Origin: CAUZIR01 sp965250195
GTDB lineage: Bacteria > Chloroflexota > Dehalococcoidia > Lucifugimonadales > UBA2962
Direction: 5' to 3'
Length of the DNA stretch: 64,000 nucleotides
Assembly (NCBI GenBank): GCA_965250195.1
Contig: OZ252295.1
Span: 1,984,001 to 2,048,000, forward strand
Within the stretch, counting starts at the first letter, position 1, and each line of letters starts with the position of its first letter. This document shows positions 26,401 to 33,788 of this stretch, in pieces. Under the pieces are notes generated by a model. The model saw nothing but the letters and a program-made list of their open reading frames with translations. It was not told the DNA's origin and made no database searches. Both the position numbers and the translations under genes were made by a program.

Positions 26401-27249
26401 ATGCAAATCGGAGCACACGTATCGACCGCCGGTGGCGCTGACAAGGCGATTGACAACGCCCTTGAAATTGGCGCGGAGTGTGTACAGATTTTTGTCTCGT
26501 CGCCCCGGACATGGGCCTTCAAGCCGCAAAAACCCGAGGCCATCGAGGCTTTCAGGGAGCGTTCAGCCCAGACGGGGATCGGCCCCGCGTTCCTGCACGG
26601 CAGCTATCTGGTCAACCTCGGTGGGGACGAAGCGCTGGTGGAAAAGTCCATCGGCTCGCTCACCTCACACATGGGGGCGGCGTCGGAACTGGGCGCGACG
26701 GGCGTGATCTTCCACTCGGGCAGCCACAAGGGCAAGGGTTTTGATGCGGTGCTCGACCAGGCGGCGGCAGCCATCATGGCGGTCCTCGCGGACACGCCAG
26801 AAGAGGCGCTGCTCATCATCGAGAACAGCGCGGGCGCGGGGAACCACATTGGCGCGACGTTCACGGAGATCGGCCGCATGATCGAAGCGGTGGGCAGCGG
26901 GCGCGTGCGGGTCTGCATTGACACCCAGCACACGCTGGCCGCCGGGTACGACATTCGGACGCCCGACGGCCTGAGCGCGACTATGGACGGGTTCGACAAA
27001 GCCATCGGCCTGGACCGACTTGCGGCGGTGCACGCCAACGACTCCAAGACCGAGCTTGGCTCAGGGCGGGACCGGCACGAGAACATCGGCCACGGGGAGA
27101 TTGGCGAAAGCGGTTTTTCAAACATCATGGCCCACCCGGCGTTCGCTGATGTGCCGTTTATGCTCGAAGTGCCGGGCATGGAGGGGAATGGCCCGGACGC
27201 GGCCAACGTGGACGCCCTCAAGGCCATACGCACGAGGGTTTCGAACTGA
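26401..27249 (+). CDS. nfo: Endonuclease IV (AP endonuclease)
   Basis: 282 residues, the normal length. It starts IGAHVSTAGG and contains FLHGSYLVNL, GVIFHSGSHKG, IIENSAGAGNHIG, VRVCIDTQHTLAAGYD, AVHANDSKTELGSGRDRHEN and MLEVPG, which together carry the His, Asp and Glu ligands of the trinuclear zinc site. It cleaves DNA 5' of abasic sites in base excision repair. It is the first gene of an overlapping three-gene run with an iron transporter and a selenoprotein; oxidative-damage defence would link them, but that is inference. Confidence 0.96.
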   Translation: MQIGAHVSTAGGADKAIDNALEIGAECVQIFVSSPRTWAFKPQKPEAIEAFRERSAQTGIGPAFLHGSYLVNLGGDEALVEKSIGSLTSHMGAASELGATGVIFHSGSHKGKGFDAVLDQAAAAIMAVLADTPEEALLIIENSAGAGNHIGATFTEIGRMIEAVGSGRVRVCIDTQHTLAAGYDIRTPDGLSATMDGFDKAIGLDRLAAVHANDSKTELGSGRDRHENIGHGEIGESGFSNIMAHPAFADVPFMLEVPGMEGNGPDAANVDALKAIRTRVSN

Positions 27250-28388
27250 GCCCTAACGCCGGGGACGCCGGGGCCGAGGACCCCAAGGCCGGGGACAGGC
27301 AAGCGACGGCCCGATATCGGGAGTACCTGGCCTCTGAGCTGGAGGCGGCCGCCACCTACGAGGCGCTGGCCCGCAGGGAGCCCGACCCGGCACGCGCAGC
27401 TACCCTGATGAGGCTGGCTCAGGCCGAACGGCGGCACGGCGCTCGCTGGGCAGAGAAGCTGGGGGAGCCCATGCCCGAGCCCGGCCCCCGGCATCTTGGT
27501 CCACTGAACCGACTCTTGTTACTGGCTGGCAGGGTGGTGGGAGTGCACCGGGTCATCCCCTATCTGGTCATGGCCGAGGCCAAGGATATTCGCCGCTACT
27601 CCGCCGATCCGGAGGCACGCGACATCGCAAAAGAGGAAAGAGAACATGCCCGCACGCTGAAGGTGATGTCGGGCGTCTCCACTCACCCTGTGCAGGAGCC
27701 CGGACACCGGGCCGGGGACGGCGGTGTAATCAGGGCTGCGGTTCTCGGTGGCAATGACGGCCTGGTTTCTAACTTCAGCCTGGTGATGGGCGTGGCTGGC
27801 GGGGTCGACAACCCCGACATAGTCGTACTGGCAGGCGTGGCCGGACTGCTCGCCGGGGCGTTCTCGATGGCGTCCGGCGAGTACGTGTCTATACGCTCTC
27901 AGCGGGAGATCTACGAACACCAGATCGGCCTGGAGAAGGCCGAACTGGAGGAGTGGCCGGAGGAGGAGGAGGAGGAGCTGGCGATGATCTACGAGGCAAA
28001 GGGCCTGCCCCGGGCCGACGCCGAACGCGTGGCGGCGCATCTAATGGCCAACCCCGAACTGGCGCTCGATACGATGGTGCGCGAGGAGCTGGGGCTGAAC
28101 CCGGACGACCTGGGCGCACCCTGGGGCGCGGCGATAAGCTCGTTCATCGCTTTCGCCGCGGGGGCCGTGTTGCCGATACTGCCGTACCTGGCAGGTGCGG
28201 GGAGCCAGGCGTTCGTCTTGAGCGCGGTGGTCAGCGGCGCGGGGCTGTTTATTGTCGGCGCGGCCGTGGCGCTGGCATCGGGGAGAGGTGTGATGTTGGG
28301 AGGACTGAGGATGCTGTTCATTGGAGGCGTCGCCGCTTCGGTGACTTACGGTATCGGAAGCCTGATCGGGACGCAGGTGCTCAATTGA
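27246..28388 (+). CDS. Ferritin-like/VIT1 fusion (erythrin-vacuolar iron transport type)
   Basis: About 380 residues if translation starts at CTG 27246. The N-terminal part (about 20-160) is a rubrerythrin-like four-helix domain with iron-ligand motifs EYLASELEAAATYEAL, LAQAERRHGARW and AKEEREHARTLKVM. The C-terminal part is a VIT1/CCC1 membrane domain with GGNDGLVSNFSLVMGVAGG, GAFSMASGEYVS, an acidic EEEEE loop and several helices. Such EVIT/MbfA proteins export or sequester Fe/Mn. There is no ATG, GTG or TTG in frame ahead of the ferritin domain; the first ATG (27408) would delete its first helix. CTG overlapping the nfo TGA is proposed by analogy with the TTGA junction downstream. Confidence 0.8.
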   Translation: MSPNAGDAGAEDPKAGDRQATARYREYLASELEAAATYEALARREPDPARAATLMRLAQAERRHGARWAEKLGEPMPEPGPRHLGPLNRLLLLAGRVVGVHRVIPYLVMAEAKDIRRYSADPEARDIAKEEREHARTLKVMSGVSTHPVQEPGHRAGDGGVIRAAVLGGNDGLVSNFSLVMGVAGGVDNPDIVVLAGVAGLLAGAFSMASGEYVSIRSQREIYEHQIGLEKAELEEWPEEEEEELAMIYEAKGLPRADAERVAAHLMANPELALDTMVREELGLNPDDLGAPWGAAISSFIAFAAGAVLPILPYLAGAGSQAFVLSAVVSGAGLFIVGAAVALASGRGVMLGGLRMLFIGGVAASVTYGIGSLIGTQVLN

Positions 28389-29206
28389 GCAGTGCTCCTG
28401 ACAGGATCCCGATAGTAGAAAACATGGAGGCCTGGGGCGAGAGATTCGAGGCCGGGTGGCTCGCCTATGTGAAAGAGAATATCGTGGGAGTGCCGGACGC
28501 GAGTCCCGACTGGGATCTGTACAAGGGCGCCCGCAACAGGATTACGCCCTCGGGCAAAGGGATCGAGCTGTCGAAGTCGCGGCTGCTGCTGGTACCGTCT
28601 GCCGGGGCGTCTTTGCTTGCCGCCAGCGACCCGTTCGACGCGGAGAACCCGATTAGCGACCCGACCATTCGAAAAATTCCCGTATCGACGCCATTGGGGG
28701 CCATCAGGTTTGACCATACGCACTATGACCACACCGCGGTCGAGGCGGACCCGCAGGTGCAACTGCCCATAAGGCACCTCGAAGAGATGGTCGCCGACGG
28801 GGCGATTGGCGAGCTGACGGAGAACGTGGTGAGTTTTTCTGGCTACCAGCCTGATATCCGCATCGTCGCCAATGAGGTTGCGCCCCGGATACTGGACGCG
28901 GCCAGGGAAGAGAAGGCAGACGCCGCGTTATTGGTGCCTGCCTGACCGCTTTGCTGTCAGTCCGTGGGACTGATTGCCAGGCTCCTGGAACAGGAGGGGA
29001 TTGCCACGACGCTGACCAGCTCGGTGCCGGGTATGACGCGGCCGACGGCGCCGCCGCGGGCCGTGTATACCAAGCTCAATACGGGCACGATGCTGGGCGG
29101 GCCGGGCGACGCTGCCCAGCAGCGGAGAGTCCTCGAAGCGACGCTGGGGATGCTCAGCCAGGACGCACCGGCCAAGGCTCTAAAGCTGGGCGAGACCTGC
29201 GACTAG
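28385..29206 (+). CDS. Selenoprotein: PrdB/GrdB-family (D-proline/glycine/sarcosine/betaine reductase component B-like) with in-frame UGA
   Basis: The frame opens at TTG 28385 (overlapping the TGA of the iron transporter gene), meets TGA at 28943-28945, and continues open to TAG 29204-29206: 273 residues with selenocysteine as residue 187. Upstream, IPVSTPLGAIRFDHTHYDHT and LPIRHLEEMVADGAIGEL are typical of the PrdB/selenoprotein B family. Across the TGA the sequence is LLVPA-U-PLCCQSVGLIARLLEQ, where family members have Sec or Cys in a UxxC/CxxC redox motif. A stem-loop lies at the right distance for a SECIS. The substrate is unknown; amino-acid Stickland reduction is not implied because the other reductase subunits are absent. 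It overlaps the convergent methyltransferase gene by 53 bp. Confidence 0.9.
28943..28974 (+). promoter_or_regulatory. UGA selenocysteine codon and bacterial SECIS-like stem-loop
   Basis: After TGA (28943-28945) and a 10-nt spacer, GTCAGTCC (28956-28963) pairs with GGACTGAT (28967-28974), one G-U pair at the base, closing a GTG loop. The first loop base is G and lies about 18 nt after the UGA, inside the 16-37 nt range described for bacterial SECIS elements. Confidence 0.8.
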
Positions 29207-30053
29207 GCCTCCAGCTAACCAGAGAGACCCTTTGGGTCTCGGAGTGCGTGAAGCGGAAGCGGTCGCCGTCGCGTTCCAGTAGCTCGTCGACGGCGCTGCG
29301 CAGCGCGCGGTCCCGCTCGGTGCCCGGTCTCACGAACATGCGCGGGCGCACGTGCTCGACCGCTGCGTCGCGGCTTTTGAAGCCGCGCACTGGTAGCGAT
29401 TCGGCGGGCTCCACGCTCGGGGCCAGTCCCATTTCGGCGAGCACCGCTACCAGTTCGGCCAGGCCGGGCAGTCCGATGCGCACTTCCCCGTACACGGCTA
29501 CCCACAGGGGAGCAAGGTGCGACTGTGGGCCTTGCTCGAAGGTGGGCATCATTACGAACGCTTCCGCGTGGTCGTCCAGGCGCTTGATGAAGCCCGCGAC
29601 ATCCGGCTCTGTGTATACGACGTGGGCGCACAGCACGACGTCGGCCGGAGCCACGTCCACGTCGTCCCACTCGCCGAAGACCGGGGTGACGTTGTCGATG
29701 CCCGCCTCTTCTGCGGCGTTCGATAGAGCCTCCAGCATGGCTTTGGAGCTATCGACGACCGTGACGCCCCGGCACCGCAGCGCCAGGGGCAGCGCCAGGC
29801 GGCCCGCGCCGCCGCCGACGTCGAGCAGGGTCAAATCGGGGCCAAGGTCGGCCGCGATGCGTTCGACAAGAGGGTCATCTTTGCGGAACGGGTCCGCTCT
29901 GAACCTGCCGGTCAACCCCACCCAGCTGTCCTCATCGACGGGCTGGCCGTCGGGGCCGGACTGCGCGGCATCGGCCTGGGCCAGGTGGCGCAGGACGCGG
30001 TCCCGGTAAGAGTTAATTGAGGTCTGGGAGGTCGAACTCGACCTCTTCACCAA
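29154..30053 (-). CDS. Class I SAM-dependent methyltransferase
   Basis: 299 residues. The SAM-binding motif I is LTLLDVGGGAGRLALPLAL (about 73-92), followed by VTVVDSSKAMLEAL and the acidic loop FGEWDDVDVAPADVVLCAH. The acceptor is unknown. The chosen ATG overlaps the end of the upstream lipoprotein gene by 41 bp, so it is probably co-transcribed with it. The C-terminal 17 codons overlap the 3' end of the convergent selenoprotein gene. Confidence 0.8.
   Translation of the reverse strand: MVKRSSSTSQTSINSYRDRVLRHLAQADAAQSGPDGQPVDEDSWVGLTGRFRADPFRKDDPLVERIAADLGPDLTLLDVGGGAGRLALPLALRCRGVTVVDSSKAMLEALSNAAEEAGIDNVTPVFGEWDDVDVAPADVVLCAHVVYTEPDVAGFIKRLDDHAEAFVMMPTFEQGPQSHLAPLWVAVYGEVRIGLPGLAELVAVLAEMGLAPSVEPAESLPVRGFKSRDAAVEHVRPRMFVRPGTERDRALRSAVDELLERDGDRFRFTHSETQRVSLVSWRPSRRSRPALEPWPVRPG
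29224..29240. terminator. Perfect 7-bp hairpin beyond the selenoprotein gene
   Basis: GAGACCC-TTT-GGGTCTC starts 18 nt after the selenoprotein stop codon and lies inside the coding region of the convergent methyltransferase, where it encodes ETQRVS. It could stop rightward transcripts, but there is no T-run. Confidence 0.35.
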
Positions 30054-30999
30054 ATACGTTGAGGAGGTTGCCCACCAGGTCTACCGCGTCGTCGGTTGAG
30101 ATCTTGAAATCTATGGACACTTCGGAACCGGTTGCTTCGACCGTGAGATCGTCCAGGAACGACACCAGTGCCGGGTCGGGGGCGAAGGCCTTGAACAGAC
30201 TGGTAAAGCCTTCGATCATGTCGGTCGCCCGGACCGCGCTGTCCTCCGACTTGAAGCCGATTTCGGCCTCGGCGATGAAGTCGTTGCCCCGCCTGTCGAT
30301 TACCAGGGTCATCGTTCGCGCGTCCTCGAACGCCGTGAGGTCTATTGGGAGCTCGCCGCCGAGGTCGCCTACCGGACCGTCATCACCCAGCAGCTTGTCG
30401 GCGTCGCCAGCCGATACCTCGGCAACAAGGCCGAACCAGGGGGAGCCCAGGCCGTCCAGGCGGCTGAGGAGGTCACCGGAGGCGCCCGGCTCTTCACCGG
30501 CGTCTACCCCGACAGCGCCGCGCACGGCGTCGAGGCTACCTGCCACCAGTCGCCCGTCGGCGAGGGCGGCCAAGGCGAGGGTGTCGTCGCTGTCCTCGGG
30601 GAAGGTGTAGACAGGCGTCCCAAATACGTCTTCGACGACGGCGGGCGAGCCTTGAGATGCCTCGATGGCGGCGACCAGTTCGTCCAGGTCGAGTGTGCGG
30701 CTGACGATCACGCCGATCTCATCGGTCTCGGTGCCGCTGGCGAACAGCAGGACGTCCGTGATCTGCCGCAGGTCGATGCCGGGTTCGTCCAAGACGATGG
30801 CCACGACTTCGTCGGCTGAGGACGGCACGCCGTCCTCTTGCGGCAGGGCGGCGATCAGGTCGTCGAGGGCATCGTCCGCCAGTATTGCCGCGAGGTCTAC
30901 TCGACCGACGAGCGTGACGCCTGCCGGTATGGGCTGGTCGGTCGCGGACGCGGGAGAAATGCAGGCGGCGGCCAGCGCCAGGGCGGCCAGCACGGCCAC
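30013..30999 (-). CDS. DUF3352-like secreted lipoprotein
   Basis: 328 residues from GTG 30999. A hydrophobic signal with a lipobox-like LAAAC leads to an acidic extracytoplasmic body with the pattern of DUF3352-type proteins: LVGRVDLAAI, GVIVSRTLDLDELVAAIEAS and RLVAGSLDAVRGAVGVD. Function is unknown. With GTG 30999 the signal lacks an N-terminal positive charge; the frame stays open upstream through TYRIRTGLLVAVL, which would supply arginines but offers no ordinary start codon before the preceding gene. The true start is therefore uncertain. Confidence 0.72.
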   Translation of the reverse strand: MAVLAALALAAACISPASATDQPIPAGVTLVGRVDLAAILADDALDDLIAALPQEDGVPSSADEVVAIVLDEPGIDLRQITDVLLFASGTETDEIGVIVSRTLDLDELVAAIEASQGSPAVVEDVFGTPVYTFPEDSDDTLALAALADGRLVAGSLDAVRGAVGVDAGEEPGASGDLLSRLDGLGSPWFGLVAEVSAGDADKLLGDDGPVGDLGGELPIDLTAFEDARTMTLVIDRRGNDFIAEAEIGFKSEDSAVRATDMIEGFTSLFKAFAPDPALVSFLDDLTVEATGSEVSIDFKISTDDAVDLVGNLLNVFGEEVEFDLPDLN

Positions 31000-31049
31000 C
31001 AGCAGGCCGGTGCGGATTCGGTACGTCGTCGTGATTGGTTTTGCCTCGC

Positions 31050-32645
31050 CTATGGCCCGGCCTGGCCCCGGCGCAGGGCGCGGCCGGGGTGGACGCCGGT
31101 GTGCTTGCCATGGTCTACGACGACTTCGCCATTGACGATGACATAGTCCACCCCGAGCGAGTACTGCTTGGGGTTGTAACGGGTCGCGGGAGCGGAGATG
31201 TTCTCGTAGTCGAACACGACTATGTCGCCCTTGAAGCCGTTGCGCAGTATGCCCCGGTCCGGTATGTCGAGGCGCTGGGCCGGGAATGACGTCATTTTGC
31301 GAATGGCCTCGGCCAGGGGGATGCGACCCTCTTCCCGTACGTACTTGGCGATGATGACGGGGAACGTGCCGTACGCCATCGCGGGCGGGTAGTCGCCCAG
31401 CAGCAGGGCGTCGCTGCCCACCATCTGCAGCGGGTGTTCTACGAATAGGGGCAGGGTCTCGGGGTCGATGGCCTCTGCGTGGAACGACGGTTGCAGGTCT
31501 TCGTCCAGCACCAGATCGAACAGCGCTTCGACGGGGTCCGTGCCCATCATCTCGCCAGCCTGCGCCAACGTCTTGCCTTCGAATTGCTGGTTATGAGGCT
31601 TTTTGAAATAGGTGATCATCACCGAGTCCCAGCCGCCGCGGTTCTTGGCGAACGCCGGGTTCACCTCTCGCTTCATCAGTGCCCTGGTCTTCGGGTCGTG
31701 CAGTCCCTCCATGATTTTCTCCGGCCCGCCGTCGGCCACCCACTGGGGCAGGAAGTAGATCAACCTAGTGCCGCCGTGAGAGTAGGGGAAGCAATCGAAC
31801 GTGACGTCCATGCCCTCTTTTTCGCGCGCCGACTCGACCAGGTCGAGGATGGGCCTCGCGCCCTTGAACGCCCCGTGTCCGCCGGGCAGCAGGTGGGTGA
31901 TGTGGATGGGCGAACCGCTGCGGCGGCCGATTTCGATGGCCTCTTTGTTCGGGTCGAGGTAGCCGTCACCGAGGGGGAAGCGCACGTGCGTATGGTAGAA
32001 GCCGCCCTCGTCCGAGACGACCTTGGATAGCTCGACCAACTCGTCAGTATCGGCATAGCTCCCTGGAGGGTAGTCCAGGCCGGTGGACATGCCGAATGCG
32101 CCCGCCTGCATGCTCTCGTGCAGCAGGCCCTTTTGCCGGTCCATCTCCGAAGCGCTCGGTGGCCGGTTGTCCCAGCCCATCGCTCCCACTCTGAGCGGCG
32201 AGTTGCCCACTATGTAGGCAACGTTCACTGACACCTTGCGGTCGTACATATCCAGATATTCAGGGATGGACGACCAGTATCCCGGTAGCTCGGGGCTGCC
32301 TTCGAGCCCGGAGTTGATCTGGATCATGCGCTTGAGGTCGTCGAGGTCGGCGAAGGGGGCGTAGGAGTTGCCGTCGATGCCGAATAGCTCGGTGGTTATG
32401 CCCTGGTGCACTTTCGGCAGGTGATCGGGGTCGGAGAGGATCATCAGGGCTGAATGGGCATGAACATCTATGAATCCGGGCGCGACGACTCGTCCGGTGG
32501 CGTCCAAGGTCTTGTGCGCCTTAACGCTCGACACATCGCCCCGGAGCACGGACACGGCGTTGTCCTTTACTCCGATGGCACCGCGGAAGCCGGGGCTACC
32601 GGTGCCGTCTACGATCGTCCCGTTTTTGATCAGCAAATCCAACAT
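31050..32645 (-). CDS. D-aminoacylase/N-acyl-D-amino acid deacylase-type amidohydrolase
   Basis: 531 residues. It has the amidohydrolase beta-sandwich start (LLIKNGTIVDGTGSPGF), metal-binding VHAHS (His62 and His64), GGFYHTHVR, HITHLLPGGH, and a late GSDALLLGDYPPAMAYG. The closest described group is the N-acyl-D-amino acid deacylase family, which releases D-amino acids from N-acyl forms. Where D-aminoacylase has the GNCG cysteine metal ligand this protein has GIDGNS (Asp91), so metal geometry or substrate may differ. It is followed downstream by the lipoprotein gene with a 50-bp gap. Confidence 0.85.
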   Translation of the reverse strand: MLDLLIKNGTIVDGTGSPGFRGAIGVKDNAVSVLRGDVSSVKAHKTLDATGRVVAPGFIDVHAHSALMILSDPDHLPKVHQGITTELFGIDGNSYAPFADLDDLKRMIQINSGLEGSPELPGYWSSIPEYLDMYDRKVSVNVAYIVGNSPLRVGAMGWDNRPPSASEMDRQKGLLHESMQAGAFGMSTGLDYPPGSYADTDELVELSKVVSDEGGFYHTHVRFPLGDGYLDPNKEAIEIGRRSGSPIHITHLLPGGHGAFKGARPILDLVESAREKEGMDVTFDCFPYSHGGTRLIYFLPQWVADGGPEKIMEGLHDPKTRALMKREVNPAFAKNRGGWDSVMITYFKKPHNQQFEGKTLAQAGEMMGTDPVEALFDLVLDEDLQPSFHAEAIDPETLPLFVEHPLQMVGSDALLLGDYPPAMAYGTFPVIIAKYVREEGRIPLAEAIRKMTSFPAQRLDIPDRGILRNGFKGDIVVFDYENISAPATRYNPKQYSLGVDYVIVNGEVVVDHGKHTGVHPGRALRRGQAGP

Positions 32646-32694
32646 GTCAGGGGCCTCCGCGAAGGTGGTGCCGCCAATTCTAACGCCGTTCGGT

Positions 32695-32734
32695 CGGGGA
32701 GGGCCGCTAACGATCGGGGAGGCCCGCTAACGAG
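32695..32734 (-). repeat. 20-bp tandem duplication at the 3' end of the aldo/keto reductase gene
   Basis: CGGGGAGGGCCGCTAACGAT is followed directly by CGGGGAGGCCCGCTAACGAG, differing at two positions. The second copy contains the last codons and TAG stop of the reductase; the first lies in the gap to the amidohydrolase. Confidence 0.8.
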
Positions 32735-33776
32735 AGGTGCTGCCGAACCTCTTCGGGTCCGGGTCCCAGGGGTTCCAGGTGCCAGACTTCGGGGAGATGT
32801 CCTCACCGGCGACGTTTCGTGAATACGCCTCGTCCGAGATGGCGTTTACCCGCGCCAACACGTCTGGCGGCAATTCCCTGTCAGCAGCGCGGGCCGCGGC
32901 ATCTACCTCGGCCGCCGTGCGGAAACCGACTAATGCCGTGGTGACCGTGGGTCGAGACAGTACCCAGGCCGCCGCCAGGTCGGGCAGGCTCATGCCCGCC
33001 CCGGCCGCCAACTCACCCAGCCGTTGGGCAGTTCGCACGTTGTCTTCGAAGTAACCGGGCCGAAAGAGCGGCATGCCGAACGCGTTCTGGGTGGCCCGCC
33101 AATCCCAACTCTCGAAGACGGTGTCGGCCGTCATGGCCCCGGACAGCAGCCCGTGTGCGAGTGAGCCGTAGGCCATGAGGCCGATGCCGTTGTCGAGGCA
33201 AAACCCCTGTACGTCCCGCTCGATGCGGCGCTCGAATATGGAGTACCCGGCCTGATCGGCGACGATGTCTAAATGCCGAAGGCATTCGGTCATCATGGCG
33301 GGCATGAAGTTAGATACCCCGGCGTAGCGTATTTTGCCCTGCTCCCGCAGGTCGGAAAGCGCCGACATGGTCTCTTCCATCGGCGTCTCGGGGTCGGGCC
33401 AGTGGACCAACATCAGGTCGATGTAGTCGGTGCCCAGCCGCTTCAGACTGTCTTCGCAACCGGCGATCACGGCTTCCCGACTACTATCCCTAAAAAGCCG
33501 TTTCTGGCTCTGGTCCCAGACCAGGCCGCACTTGGTGACGAGGATGATGTCTTTTCGGTAGGGCGCAAGAGCTTTGCCCATCAACTCTTCGGAGTGGCCG
33601 AGCCCGTACCCGGCCGCGTTGTCGAAGCAGGTAATGCCTAGCTCTATCGCTCGCTCGACGGCACGGACGGTCTCGCCGTCGTCGGTCGTGCCGTACTGGG
33701 TGCCGCCCATCGGCCAGCCGCCGAACCCGAGCGCCGAGACTTCCAGGTCTGAGTCGCCAAATTTGCGGGTCTTCAA
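32727..33776 (-). CDS. Aldo/keto reductase
   Basis: 349 residues, a single (beta/alpha)8 barrel. The catalytic tetrad can be placed: Asp52 and Tyr57 in CFDNAAGYGLGHSE, Lys82 in LVTKCGL, His125 in LMLVHWPD. GVSNF and the C-terminal NADPH-phosphate loop region (LVGFRTAAEVDAA) are also present. It reduces or oxidises a carbonyl or sugar substrate with NADP(H). It shares strand and close spacing (12 bp) with the NAD-epimerase gene, suggesting a small carbohydrate or aldehyde pathway, specificity unknown. Confidence 0.9.
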   Translation of the reverse strand: MKTRKFGDSDLEVSALGFGGWPMGGTQYGTTDDGETVRAVERAIELGITCFDNAAGYGLGHSEELMGKALAPYRKDIILVTKCGLVWDQSQKRLFRDSSREAVIAGCEDSLKRLGTDYIDLMLVHWPDPETPMEETMSALSDLREQGKIRYAGVSNFMPAMMTECLRHLDIVADQAGYSIFERRIERDVQGFCLDNGIGLMAYGSLAHGLLSGAMTADTVFESWDWRATQNAFGMPLFRPGYFEDNVRTAQRLGELAAGAGMSLPDLAAAWVLSRPTVTTALVGFRTAAEVDAAARAADRELPPDVLARVNAISDEAYSRNVAGEDISPKSGTWNPWDPDPKRFGSTSR

Positions 33777-33788
33777 GAGTGGTCTCCG

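Noticed and set aside
27958..27978. GGA trinucleotide run as a microsatellite of interest
   Set aside because: Short, and it encodes the acidic EEEEE loop expected in VIT1-type transporters.
27953..28384. Extension of the selenoprotein frame upstream into the iron transporter gene
   Set aside because: The residues there are low-complexity shadow of the VIT1 frame; the family homology begins only near 28400.
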